Positions 41,684-49,987 of a stretch of 50,125 nucleotides of DNA are shown piece after piece. Source of the stretch: an uncultured Lachnospiraceae bacterium (GTDB lineage: Bacteria; Bacillota; Clostridia; Lachnospirales; Lachnospiraceae); NCBI GenBank assembly GCA_944381475.1, contig CALWLH010000054.1, forward strand, positions 1 to 50,125. Reading direction: 5' to 3'. Each line of letters starts with the position of its first letter. Positions within the stretch are counted from its first letter, which is position 1. The position numbers and the translations under genes are program-made. The notes under the pieces were generated by a model, which searched no databases, was not told where the DNA came from, and was given only the letters and a program-made list of their open reading frames with translations.

Positions 41684-43521
41684 GTGCTAAACACCTCCTT
41701 ATCCTTTAACACACCGGTATATCCAAGTGTGAACATGGGGCTAAAGGCATAGCCCTCCTTAAAATATCCCGTCTTTTCCCTGCCGGAGCACTCCATGGTA
41801 ACCCGAGTTTTAATGGGAGGAATAACCGCATCCACATGGTCAGCCCCAGGGCAGTAATTCTCACGGCACTTGTAGGCATACCTTAAGGAATCCTCCTTAA
41901 TGCCCGATGTGGCTGAAAGGGTGATGCTGGTCATATCCTCAGGATACTCTGTGACGCCGTAGCAGGCCACCATATACTCGTTAATGGTCACATCCGCCTC
42001 CGGATCACTCATTTCCAGGATATTTCTGTCAATCTTAATGGAGGAATCCCCCTCCTTAAAGGTGATAACTGTCTGAAGCTTTAAGCTCATATCGGAAAAT
42101 ACAATATCCACCGGATCAAGCGTAAGCCTTCTCTCCCCCTTTTCCTCTGAAAAATGGGCATGGGTCCTGCAGAGGCAAAGGTCAACCTCTTCGCCATTGT
42201 GGCAGATCTTGGCGCTTCGCACCGTCCCCTCTCCAGCATAGTGGGTAAAATATCCCGCCCTGTACTTTTCCTGGATCAGGAAGGGGTAGCCGCACTCCTG
42301 CACATGGGGGGTGCCGATGCCCACCTTCCACTCAAGCTTAGCCGCGTAGGGTCGCAAATCCACGATGGCTCCTCCCTGATCCATGTTCACACAGGCTCTC
42401 ATGTAGGGGTCGCAGTACCAGAAAAGCTGCTTGTTACTGCCATAGATCAAATCCCGCCACAGGGCGCATTCAGGCTCTGTATAGTGCTTCTTCTCCCGAT
42501 AATAGTCCGCAAATTCGCTCATAGTCATATCAAGGAGCTTGCCATCCTTTTTCAGCTGGCCGTAATAAGCGCAGCCATCCTCGTAGCTGGCCTTTAAAAG
42601 CTCATAGGGAGCCTCCCATCGACCCATTTTATTCATCCATCCCGGTCCCACAAACATCATGTTGTAGGCATAGCCATTGTTAAATCTTGCCTGATAGAGA
42701 TACTGGTCGATGAGATTAAAAAGATAGGGATACTGCTGGCCCACATATTCGCCGTTTTCATCAATATGTCCCGGCTCGTATAGCATACCCCGGAGGACAT
42801 TCTGGGGATGGGTTCCAAAGTTGGAGCCGTTGCCGTCATAGCATGCCAGAAGATCCCTTGAAAGATGGGGAATGGCCACAATGCCGGAATCCTCCGCCTC
42901 ATTTGCCGCAGGGGCATGGGTGTTTACCTTGCTGGGAATCCATGGAGCCCAGGGGCCGCCATCCATAAGGGTGTACCATGAATTGTTGCAGGTATGATAA
43001 GCTTTGGGTCCCTCCTCCCAGCAGGTTGCCACCGCACATTTCACGGAAGGGTACTTCTCCTTAATATAGTTGATGAGGTCCGCATCCATATAGTAGCTTC
43101 CAGTGGATTCCGGATAGAACCCGAAGCGCTCATAAAACTTTTCAAAGACATCGTTCACCACGGATTTTTTCATATCCATGTCAAACATCCAGATGCAAAA
43201 GTCCTTGGTCTTATACTTCTCTCTAAATTCCTTGCAGGGAAGCCCCAAAAGGGTAAGACCAATCTCGTCACCGTATTTTTCATGATGATCCTTAGCGATC
43301 TCCACCGCCTCGTCGTTAAAGAGACTGGCGTAGGTCATCTGTATGGTGGTCTTAAGACCGTTTTTATGGGCTGCCTCCTGCTGAGTCTTAAAAATGTCAA
43401 GGCTCTCTGTGAGCAGGGCCTTTCTTCCCAGATCCTCAGCCTTGCCCTGGCCGGTGACCTTTTCCGCATACTCCGGCACCATCTCAGGCCGGTGAATGAT
43501 ATTCACTATAAACTGATCCAT
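41656..43521 (-). CDS. Unassigned enzyme-like protein in the galactan operon
   Basis: A 621-residue protein without signal peptide. The first two-thirds alternates strands and helices and resembles a glycoside hydrolase/deacetylase barrel: NIIHRPEMVP at the start, TTIQMTYASLFND, FYPESTGSYYMDADLINYI, then TCWEEGPKAYH, TLMDGGPWAPWIPSK and NAEDSGIV-like acidic loops. The last third is beta-rich (LDPVDIVFSDMSLKLQTVITF). No known family signature is certain. It takes the place that GH42 GanA has near the GanSPQ importer in Bacillus. CGGAGG precedes the ATG. It might process galacto-oligosaccharides in the cytoplasm; this is inference from position. Confidence 0.7.
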   Translation of the reverse strand: MDQFIVNIIHRPEMVPEYAEKVTGQGKAEDLGRKALLTESLDIFKTQQEAAHKNGLKTTIQMTYASLFNDEAVEIAKDHHEKYGDEIGLTLLGLPCKEFREKYKTKDFCIWMFDMDMKKSVVNDVFEKFYERFGFYPESTGSYYMDADLINYIKEKYPSVKCAVATCWEEGPKAYHTCNNSWYTLMDGGPWAPWIPSKVNTHAPAANEAEDSGIVAIPHLSRDLLACYDGNGSNFGTHPQNVLRGMLYEPGHIDENGEYVGQQYPYLFNLIDQYLYQARFNNGYAYNMMFVGPGWMNKMGRWEAPYELLKASYEDGCAYYGQLKKDGKLLDMTMSEFADYYREKKHYTEPECALWRDLIYGSNKQLFWYCDPYMRACVNMDQGGAIVDLRPYAAKLEWKVGIGTPHVQECGYPFLIQEKYRAGYFTHYAGEGTVRSAKICHNGEEVDLCLCRTHAHFSEEKGERRLTLDPVDIVFSDMSLKLQTVITFKEGDSSIKIDRNILEMSDPEADVTINEYMVACYGVTEYPEDMTSITLSATSGIKEDSLRYAYKCRENYCPGADHVDAVIPPIKTRVTMECSGREKTGYFKEGYAFSPMFTLGYTGVLKDKEVFSTWLRLARED

Positions 43522-43539
43522 AGATACCTCCGATAATTT

Positions 43540-44388
43540 TTATCCCTTTACAGCGCCGCCTGTAATACCCTCCACATAGAATTTTTGCATGATGACAAAC
43601 AAAATGGAGATGGGGATGGATACCAGTACGCCGCCGGCGCAGAACTGGCTAAAGTATGTGTTTATAAGGCTTCGATCCAGCATGTTATAAAGACCGATGG
43701 CAACGGTCCACATGGAGGATATACCTGAATTCAGAATCATCTTTGCAAAGACGAAATCCATCCATGGGGCTAAAAATGAGCTGATAACCGTGTACACAAT
43801 GATGGGTCTGCTCATGGGCATAACCACCTTCCAAAACACTCTGGCCTCGCTGGCTCCATCAATATATGCCGCCTCACGCAGGGAAACAGGCACCGTATCC
43901 AAAAAGCCCTTTGCGATCAGGTATCCGAGACCGGAGGAGGCAGAGTATACCAGCACCAGACCCCAGTGGTTGTTTGTAAGATTGAAGCTCTTAAGTATAA
44001 AATAAACGGCGATCATGGACAAAAAGCCGGGGAAGAGGTTTAGAATGATGGCCACATTCATAATGGGCTTTCTCATCTTAAACCTCATACAGCTCATGGC
44101 ATAGGCCACCATCAGCACAAAGGCAGAGGAAACGATACAGCTGGCACAGGCAATCAGGAATGTGTTTTTAAACCAGTTGGGGAACTGGGCCACTGTATCC
44201 GCTGAGAACAGCAGGTTTTTGTAATTGTTTAAGCTCCACTCATCCGGGAAGAAGGATGTGGCGTTTACTCCTGTGTAGGCGCTGAAGGATGTGACTAAAA
44301 GCCACACAATGGGAACCAGCCAGATAAGCGCCAGAACCGCCAGCAAAAGGTTATGTAAGATTGTTTGAATAGTCTTCTTTTTCATCAT
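43540..44388 (-). CDS. ganQ: Galactooligosaccharide ABC transporter permease (MalG/GanQ-like)
   Basis: A 282-residue permease, nearly the length of Bacillus GanQ, with about six transmembrane segments and the EAA loop (REAAYIDGASEARVFWKVVMPMSRP). The start overlaps the end of the MalF-type gene (ATGA). It forms the importer with the MalF-type permease and the binding protein of this operon; the galactan assignment comes from the GH53 genes. No ATPase is encoded here. Confidence 0.9.
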   Translation of the reverse strand: MMKKKTIQTILHNLLLAVLALIWLVPIVWLLVTSFSAYTGVNATSFFPDEWSLNNYKNLLFSADTVAQFPNWFKNTFLIACASCIVSSAFVLMVAYAMSCMRFKMRKPIMNVAIILNLFPGFLSMIAVYFILKSFNLTNNHWGLVLVYSASSGLGYLIAKGFLDTVPVSLREAAYIDGASEARVFWKVVMPMSRPIIVYTVISSFLAPWMDFVFAKMILNSGISSMWTVAIGLYNMLDRSLINTYFSQFCAGGVLVSIPISILFVIMQKFYVEGITGGAVKG

Positions 44389-45833
44389 CTAAACATCTCC
44401 TCTCTGTCGCCTCTGATCATGCGGTTAAATGCCACCAGAGTGAAAACTGCACATATCACAAACACTACGATACCGATGGCGGAGGCCATCTTGTAGTTGT
44501 AGTAGTCCTGGGTCAGGGTAAAGAGCCAGGTTACCAGAAGGTCCGTCTCCTTAGCCTGGGAATTAGCCAGAGCCTGGTTTGTGGTGACATAGGTTGATGT
44601 CAGCAGGTAGATCACATTAAAGTTGTTGATATTTTTTACAAAGTCCGTCACAAGGGCAGGCCCGGTTACAAAAAGCATATAAGGCATGGTGATGTGGCGG
44701 AATATCTGTCTTGGAGTCGCGCCGTCGATGCGGGCGCTCTCAAGCTGCTCCCCGGGAATGTTCATCAGCACACCTGTAGCGATGAGCATCTGATAGGGAA
44801 CTCCCACCCATATATTTATAAGGATTATCATCACATGAACCCATCCCGGCGATGTCAGGAAGGGAATGGACATATTGCTTATTATACCCGCATTGTAAAG
44901 TGCCTCGGTAAGTCCGATGGCTTCGCAGAAGGAATTAAATATACCATTGTCAGCAAAGAAATGCTTTACAAGAAGCAGGGATACAAACTGCGGTACCGCA
45001 ATGGTGATGATAAAAAGGGTTCTCCACATTTTAGGTAATTTGGTTTTCCTATTGTTTATAAGAAGGGACAGAAGAATTCCCCCGATATATGTGGTGAGTG
45101 TGGAGAAGAAGGCCCACACCAGAGTCCAGGCCAAGACCCTCACAAAGGCGTAGCCAAAGGTAACGGTAAGACCGCCGCCCCCGAAAAGATTTATAAAGTT
45201 CGTCAGTCCCGTCCAGGTAAAAAGCGAGCCCGGAGGCATATGATTCTGGTCGTAATTGGTAAAGGCCACCAGAATCATCACAAGAAGGGGCACCACAGTA
45301 AAGAGAAGGATTCCCATCACCGGCAGGAAAAGCAGAGTGATGTGGAACTTCTTGTTTAACAGTTCCTGAATATCCTCCCGAAAACTATTGATATGCTTTC
45401 CTTCCTTTGCCGCCTTCTGCAGATTATAGACGGAGATCATATTAAATATATAAAATGCCAGAAATGCTGCCCAAACCACAAAGGAAACAAGGGACATAAG
45501 GAGAATCAAAAATGAGTTGTCGTAGTCGTTATACTCATTTTTCATGGTTGTCATGTTAAAGACAGATTCCCTTACCACTGTTCCTAAGGTTCCAAACTTG
45601 CTCACATACTGAGGGGCAAAGAGAACTGTAAAGGCTATAACTCCAGCCTCCAGCAAGGTTACCAGAATGCCCTTTATAATCTGTTTTCTCCTGATATACC
45701 CGGCGCCCATAACCAGCATGGAAAGCTTTACAAACAAGTCGCCCTTTGCCACTGCCGTGCCAAAATTTTTAAATACGCCGCCAACGCTTCCAAAAAAGGA
45801 CTTAATGCCGGCCGCAACTTTTCCGCCCTTCAT
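44385..45833 (-). CDS. ganP: Galactooligosaccharide ABC transporter permease (MalF/GanP-like)
   Basis: A 482-residue permease with an extra N-terminal segment of about 150 residues holding further transmembrane helices, as in MalF-type permeases of maltose and galactan importers. It has the EAA loop (ESARIDGATPRQIFRHITMPYML) and a C-terminal core of six helices. The ATG has AAAGGAG seven bases upstream. The gap to the binding protein gene (about 250 nt) contains stable hairpins. Confidence 0.9.
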   Translation of the reverse strand: MKGGKVAAGIKSFFGSVGGVFKNFGTAVAKGDLFVKLSMLVMGAGYIRRKQIIKGILVTLLEAGVIAFTVLFAPQYVSKFGTLGTVVRESVFNMTTMKNEYNDYDNSFLILLMSLVSFVVWAAFLAFYIFNMISVYNLQKAAKEGKHINSFREDIQELLNKKFHITLLFLPVMGILLFTVVPLLVMILVAFTNYDQNHMPPGSLFTWTGLTNFINLFGGGGLTVTFGYAFVRVLAWTLVWAFFSTLTTYIGGILLSLLINNRKTKLPKMWRTLFIITIAVPQFVSLLLVKHFFADNGIFNSFCEAIGLTEALYNAGIISNMSIPFLTSPGWVHVMIILINIWVGVPYQMLIATGVLMNIPGEQLESARIDGATPRQIFRHITMPYMLFVTGPALVTDFVKNINNFNVIYLLTSTYVTTNQALANSQAKETDLLVTWLFTLTQDYYNYKMASAIGIVVFVICAVFTLVAFNRMIRGDREEMFR

Positions 45834-45861
45834 AAGCGCTCCTTTCCGTTACTTTTCTAAT

Positions 45862-45938
45862 CGGGTAGGGGAAGGTTCCTTCCCCTACCCGCTCACCGCG
45901 ATACCCCGTTCATCTCGCGGCAATGCCGCGAGATGAAC
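45862..45938. repeat. Two near-perfect palindromes between ganS and ganP
   Basis: First stem: 14-bp arms (CGGGTAGGGGAAGG at 45862-45875, complement at 45878-45891). Second stem: 14-bp arms (GTTCATCTCGCGGC at 45908-45921, complement at 45925-45938) with a 3-nt loop. The first stem resembles 5788-5819. No T-run follows, so a role in mRNA processing or a mobile REP-like origin is more likely than termination. Confidence 0.6.
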
Positions 45939-46000
45939 GTTGCCCGTCGGATGCCCGCTCGTGCAAGCACGGCGGCCGCCCTCCGGGCGTATCTCGCAAA

Positions 46001-46042
46001 AAGCGTTCCCGAATCATTTATCTTGTATGTCCGGGAACGCTT
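46001..46042 (-). other. Hairpin after the galactooligosaccharide-binding protein gene
   Basis: 11-bp stem AAGCGTTCCCG / CGGGAACGCTT with a 20-nt loop, 45 nt after the ganS stop codon. With weak T-tract it may act as partial terminator or RNA stabiliser, which is common after abundant binding-protein genes. Confidence 0.55.
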
Positions 46043-46086
46043 AAAATGCTCATCTGTTCATCCTATGGCTTTCCACAGGTTTATTC

Positions 46087-47421
46087 TTATTCAACAGGGG
46101 CTGTAACGCCAGTTACCATAGTGTCCAAAGCCTCCTGAATGGCTGCAGTATCATCCACGGCAAGCTGCCCCTGAGCGATAATCTCGCCGAAGGTTGCGGT
46201 GGGATCCCAGTAATTGTTGCCAACCAGCTGTACAACACCATATGCGGACTGCTCAGCAAGAGCAGCGATGGCCACATTTGCCGCTACGGCGTCAGAAGCT
46301 GCCGCGTTGATATTGGAAGGTCCAATCTGACGCTGCTCAAAACGAAGCGCCTGATTCTCCTCGTTGGTGATCCAGTCAGCAAGAAGCGCTGCCCATCCTG
46401 CATTTTCGGAGTATGCATTTACTCCCACAAGCTTAAAGCCTGCAACGGAGCCCTGCTGTACCTGATCTCCAGCCACCGTATATGTGGGAAGCTTGGTTGC
46501 TGCATAGCCCTCGCCGAAGGCTTGCTGTGCGGCCTCTGCGTCCCATGTACCGGAAATACCTGCGCAAAGTGTTCCGGAGGCAAACTGATTGGACATATCT
46601 CCGTCTGCAACCGCAAGGAATGCGGAATTACCGGAAATATTTAACATAGCCTGAACAACCTCGACGCCTGTGTAATCCGCCTCGCCATTAAAATCGATGC
46701 TGGTGGTTCCGTCATCATTTAATCCGGTGGTGAAGCCTGCGCCATAGAAGAAGCCTGCATTGTACCAGCCGGACGCCAGGGTCATGCCAACCTTCAGTCC
46801 TGCCGCATCCGCCGCCGCAAGAAGGTTATCCCAGCTGGCCACATCCTCCTCAGAGAGAACATCGGAATTATAGTACAGGAAAAAGCCGTTGTCCGCAGAC
46901 ATGGGGAATGCATACAGGGTATCGTTGTATGTAGCAGCCTCCACAGAGCTGGAAACATTTGCGCTCTCGATATCCGCCACGCTCTTTCCCGCGTAAGCCT
47001 GTATCGCTGCATCCAGCTCGTCAATACTCTGAAGAGCTCCCGCCTTCACCAGATCCGGCAGCTGATCGGAAGCAAATGCAAATACATCCGCCGCAGCCTC
47101 GATATCTGTCAGAATGGTATCCTTGGCTGTGGATTCGCTCTCAACACCCAGCTGAACGGTGATGTCAGCCACATCCTTGTAATTTTCTATGAAGGAGTCG
47201 ATCATGGTCTGAAGAACCGCCTGATCCTCCTCCGCGCCCCACATAGTAAGATTTACAGTGGGAATCTCTCCGCTGGTATTGCCTCCGTCAACCGCTGAGG
47301 TGTTGTCCGCATTTCCGGATGCCCCTGTGGCGCCAGTACTGTCAGAGCTGCTGGATGGAGAACATCCGGCCAGGCTGGCGGTCACTGCCAGACATAGTGA
47401 TAAAGCTACAAATTTTCTCAT
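46087..47421 (-). CDS. ganS: Galactooligosaccharide-binding lipoprotein (GanS/MalE-like)
   Basis: A 444-residue extracellular binding protein with lipobox SLAGC, a Ser/Gly/Asn linker and a MalE-like fold: NLTMWGAEEDQAVLQTMID at the start of the mature domain, YNDTLYAFPMSADNGFFLYYN, LCAGISGTWDAEAAQQAFG and KLVGVNAYSENAGWAALLADWITNEENQ. First gene of the operon, with a TTGACA-17-TATACT promoter and a LacI-type operator right after it. Binding of galactose-based oligosaccharides is inferred from the GH53 enzymes in the operon. The ATG has AGGAGG seven bases upstream. Confidence 0.92.
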   Translation of the reverse strand: MRKFVALSLCLAVTASLAGCSPSSSSDSTGATGASGNADNTSAVDGGNTSGEIPTVNLTMWGAEEDQAVLQTMIDSFIENYKDVADITVQLGVESESTAKDTILTDIEAAADVFAFASDQLPDLVKAGALQSIDELDAAIQAYAGKSVADIESANVSSSVEAATYNDTLYAFPMSADNGFFLYYNSDVLSEEDVASWDNLLAAADAAGLKVGMTLASGWYNAGFFYGAGFTTGLNDDGTTSIDFNGEADYTGVEVVQAMLNISGNSAFLAVADGDMSNQFASGTLCAGISGTWDAEAAQQAFGEGYAATKLPTYTVAGDQVQQGSVAGFKLVGVNAYSENAGWAALLADWITNEENQALRFEQRQIGPSNINAAASDAVAANVAIAALAEQSAYGVVQLVGNNYWDPTATFGEIIAQGQLAVDDTAAIQEALDTMVTGVTAPVE

Positions 47422-47509
47422 AATAATCCTCCTTTTTTAGGTATATTGCGCAATGGTCAAATGCACTGTCTTATTCACGAGCGACAATTTGTACATATTG
47501 CTTAAATGC

Positions 47510-47521
47510 GCAACCGGTTGC
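47510..47521. promoter_or_regulatory. Operator for the LacI-family regulator in the ganS promoter
   Basis: Perfect palindrome GCAACCGGTTGC just downstream of the -10 box, at about +6 to +17 of the ganS transcript. Its core matches the longer palindrome upstream of the regulator gene itself. A bound repressor would block transcription. Galactose or a galacto-oligosaccharide would be the expected inducer (inference). Confidence 0.85.
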
Positions 47522-47533
47522 TAATGTGATTTT

Positions 47534-47562
47534 AGTATAGCATTCAGGCTTGCTGTTGTCAA
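47534..47562 (-). promoter_or_regulatory. Promoter of ganS
   Basis: TTGACA and TATACT with a 17-nt spacer on the minus strand. A second TTGACA lies just upstream. About 110 nt of leader separate it from the ganS ATG. Confidence 0.85.
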
Positions 47563-47787
47563 TGTCAATTGAGATAATTTAAAAGCATTTTTATTGTGCA
47601 ATTTGCACAAATCCGCAAGTAAAACAAAGGCCTTTACAAGTGGACTTGGACAAAAAAATAATAATTAGTTAAACGATTTCGTAGTAAAAAAACATTTTGA
47701 GCATCATCTGTTAATATATTTTCTTTCTATGTATTATATACTAAAATAAAACTCAACAAGTATTGTGGTCTTGATACCCTTACTTTG

Positions 47788-47893
47788 AAAACCCCGCCGC
47801 CGGATAGGCGGCATCCATTCAGGTATTCCGAGTGCGCCCGCCAGACTTTCATTGTACGGCGGTATGTCAGATCACCGGGCGCATGAAGGTTTA
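47788..47893 (-). repeat. Dispersed intergenic repeat, copy B (about 106 nt)
   Basis: Reverse-oriented copy of the element at 9425-9529; its ends read AAAACCCCGCCGCC and AAGGTTTA. It lies between the lacI terminator and the ganS promoter. The remaining gap (47422-48014) carries the promoter and operator described separately and otherwise A+T-rich sequence with no gene. Confidence 0.75.
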
Positions 47894-47896
47894 GAT

Positions 47897-47947
47897 AAAA
47901 AAAGCTTCGGCTGCAGGGGAACATTTTTATATTCCTCTGAGCCGAAG
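47897..47947 (-). terminator. Terminator of the LacI-family regulator gene
   Basis: 8-bp outer stem CTTCGGCT / AGCCGAAG enclosing a further A+T-rich stem, followed on the minus strand by seven T. It lies 68 nt after the lacI stop codon. Confidence 0.8.
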
Positions 47948-48014
47948 ACTGTTTACTTTTAGTCCATGCTTCTGCAATTAATTTCTTTTTTCAGTTGATG
48001 AGCAAAAGCTCTAC

Positions 48015-49028
48015 TTACGTTGTGGAGTCCCGCATCATCAGCTGATACCCCAGACATATATTTTTTTCCACCTGCTTACCATCCAAAAGATCCAGCAGCT
48101 GACGGCAAGCAGTACGCCCCAGCTCCTCCGAGTCGAAATGGAGAGCCGTGACAGGGGGGTTGTTCTCCGCCATCAGCTGGCTGTCAAAAAAGGATGCCAC
48201 CTTCACATCGTCAGGCACCCGCAGACCTAAAACCCTGAGGCGGCGTAAGACCATTTTGCACAGTGCGTCATCCATGCAGACAAAACAGCTCACATGCTTT
48301 TTTACGGCATCCTCCACGGCTTTTTCCAGCTGCTCCTCATGTTCCAGCTCCAGGTAGATGCATTCCGAGGGAAGCTCCGCTCCTATCTGCGCATAGGCCT
48401 TTTTAAATCCCTCCAGACGGCTCTGATTGACGATGTTCCGAAGTTCTCCGCCAAACAGCGCCATATTTCGATAATCCTTGAGGAGCAGCAGCGCAGTCAG
48501 ATTCTGGCAGGCCTCCACATGATTGTTATCCACCTGGTAAAGCTCCTGATTTTTCAGCCGACCCATGGCAACAAAGGGGACCTGGCGCTCTATCAGTAAA
48601 TCCAGCATGGGGTCCTCCAACAAAGTTCTGGACAAAATCACTCCATCCACTTTCCGGTTATCCAGTATTCTTTTTAAGGACATATACTCATCTGCCTCGC
48701 TCATGGACAGAAGCACATCATAATTCCGTTCTGCGGCCGTCTCACACACCGCATTCATGCTTTTGCGGAGGAAGGGCAGATCTAGAACTGTAAAGGATTT
48801 CGGCACCACCAGGGCAATGTTATAGGTCTTTTTTTCCGCCAATCCCCTTGCCACCGCATTGGGATAATAATGATACTGGCTGACAAATTCCTGTACTTTT
48901 TTCCTGGTGGCCTGGCTGACGCGCCCTTTTCCTGAAATCGCCCGGGAAACCGTTGTTTTTGACAACCCCAGCTCCTTAGCAATATCTCCTATATTTTGAA
49001 TTTGCTTCTTCTCTGTTACCTGTTCCAT
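48015..49028 (-). CDS. LacI-family transcriptional regulator of the galactan operon
   Basis: A 337-residue regulator with a LacI HTH (IGDIAKELGLSKTTVSRAISGKGRVS, residues about 13-38), hinge (YYPNAVARGLAEKKT) and a C-terminal sugar-binding domain (LDNRKVDGVILSR, PFVAMGRLKNQELYQVDNNH, CFVCMDDALCKMVLRRLRVLGLRVPDDVKVASFFDS). It is probably the functional counterpart of GanR. Its own promoter and the ganS promoter share a palindrome, so autorepression and repression of the operon are likely. AAAGGAAG-type ribosome binding sites are weak; GGGAAGGC lies upstream of the ATG. Confidence 0.93.
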   Translation of the reverse strand: MEQVTEKKQIQNIGDIAKELGLSKTTVSRAISGKGRVSQATRKKVQEFVSQYHYYPNAVARGLAEKKTYNIALVVPKSFTVLDLPFLRKSMNAVCETAAERNYDVLLSMSEADEYMSLKRILDNRKVDGVILSRTLLEDPMLDLLIERQVPFVAMGRLKNQELYQVDNNHVEACQNLTALLLLKDYRNMALFGGELRNIVNQSRLEGFKKAYAQIGAELPSECIYLELEHEEQLEKAVEDAVKKHVSCFVCMDDALCKMVLRRLRVLGLRVPDDVKVASFFDSQLMAENNPPVTALHFDSEELGRTACRQLLDLLDGKQVEKNICLGYQLMMRDSTT

Positions 49029-49100
49029 GCAAAGCCTTCCCTAAAACAATACAACACCTCTTTTCAGCAGCTTTTTCCGCAAATACCCTGCCAAAAAAAT

Positions 49101-49124
49101 GAATGCGCAACTGGTTGCGCATTC
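49101..49124. promoter_or_regulatory. Operator in the lacI promoter (autoregulation)
   Basis: A 24-bp near-perfect palindrome with half-site GAATGCGCAAC (11 of 12 bases match per half). It lies directly after the -10 box of the regulator promoter and contains the same GCAAC/GTTGC core as the ganS operator. Confidence 0.85.
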
Positions 49125-49125
49125 A

Positions 49126-49154
49126 AGCATAGCACAGTATTTTTTGACTGTCAA
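49126..49154 (-). promoter_or_regulatory. Promoter of the LacI-family regulator gene
   Basis: TTGACA and TATGCT with a 17-nt spacer on the minus strand, with the operator immediately downstream. Spacing relative to the operator is nearly the same as at ganS. Confidence 0.85.
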
Positions 49155-49171
49155 TATAGGAATTTGAAATT

Positions 49172-49954
49172 TTATCCCAACGCCACATCCAGAATCATCA
49201 TCACCGTAAATCCCACTGCAAAGGCAATGGTTCCTATATTGGAATGCTTCCCTGCGGACATCTCAGGAATCAGCTCCTCCACCACCACATAAATCATGGC
49301 TCCAGCCGCAAAGCTTAAGAGATAGGGAAGTGCCGGGACGACGATCCCCGCCGCCAATATGGTCAAAAGCGCCCCTACAGGCTCTGCAGCCCCGGAAAGT
49401 ACGCCCCATAAAAATGCCTTTGACTTTTTCATGTTTTCCGCCCTGAGAGGCATGGAGATAATTGCCCCTTCAGGAAAATTCTGTATGGCTATTCCAAGGG
49501 ACAGGGCCAGCGCGCCTGCGGCAGTAATCTGGGCATTTCCATAAATCATACCTGCATAGACCACGCCCACGGCCATCCCCTCCGGGATATTGTGGAGTGT
49601 AACCGCCAATACCAGCTTGATAGTCCTTGGCAAACGGCTCTCCACTCCCTCCTGCTCGCTGCTGTTTAAATGCTGGTGGGGAATCAGCTCATCCAGTATC
49701 AGCAAAAAAAGAATACCGATCAAAAAGCCCACCGCAGCAGGAATGAAAGAAAGCTTTCCCATATTTTCAGACTGTTCAATGGCGGGTATCAAAAGGCTCC
49801 ATATGGAGGCGGCAACCATCACCCCGGCAGCAAATCCGGTCAGAGCTCTCTGAACATGAAGATTGAGCTTTTCCTTCATAAAGAACACGCAGGCTGCCCC
49901 AAGGGATGTGCCCAAAAACGGAATCAGAATTCCTCTTAAAACCTGAAGATTCAT
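49172..49954 (-). CDS. ZIP-family divalent metal transporter
   Basis: A 260-residue membrane protein with about eight transmembrane segments and the two ZIP motifs: HNIPEGMAVG (helix 4) and QNFPEGAIIS (helix 5), whose His/Glu residues bind the metal. It probably imports zinc or another divalent metal. A His-rich loop (LIPHQHLNSSEQEG) lies before helix 4. AAGGAGG precedes; an overlapping minimal ATG-CTA-TGA frame occupies the gap to the chosen ATG. The ribosome binding site lies in a sequence matching the end of the pyrB-leader repeat. Confidence 0.92.
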   Translation of the reverse strand: MNLQVLRGILIPFLGTSLGAACVFFMKEKLNLHVQRALTGFAAGVMVAASIWSLLIPAIEQSENMGKLSFIPAAVGFLIGILFLLILDELIPHQHLNSSEQEGVESRLPRTIKLVLAVTLHNIPEGMAVGVVYAGMIYGNAQITAAGALALSLGIAIQNFPEGAIISMPLRAENMKKSKAFLWGVLSGAAEPVGALLTILAAGIVVPALPYLLSFAAGAMIYVVVEELIPEMSAGKHSNIGTIAFAVGFTVMMILDVALG

Positions 49955-49958
49955 AGCA

Positions 49959-49985
49959 TGTTTACCTCCTTCTGACGCGCTTGCA
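49959..49985 (-). repeat. Partial copy of the pyrB-leader repeat at the ZIP gene start
   Basis: Reads GCAAGCGCGTCAGAA followed by GGAGGTAAACATG on the minus strand; it matches the end of both tandem units upstream of pyrB over about 27 nt with two differences, again placing a ribosome binding site at a gene start. Confidence 0.65.
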
Positions 49986-49987
49986 TT

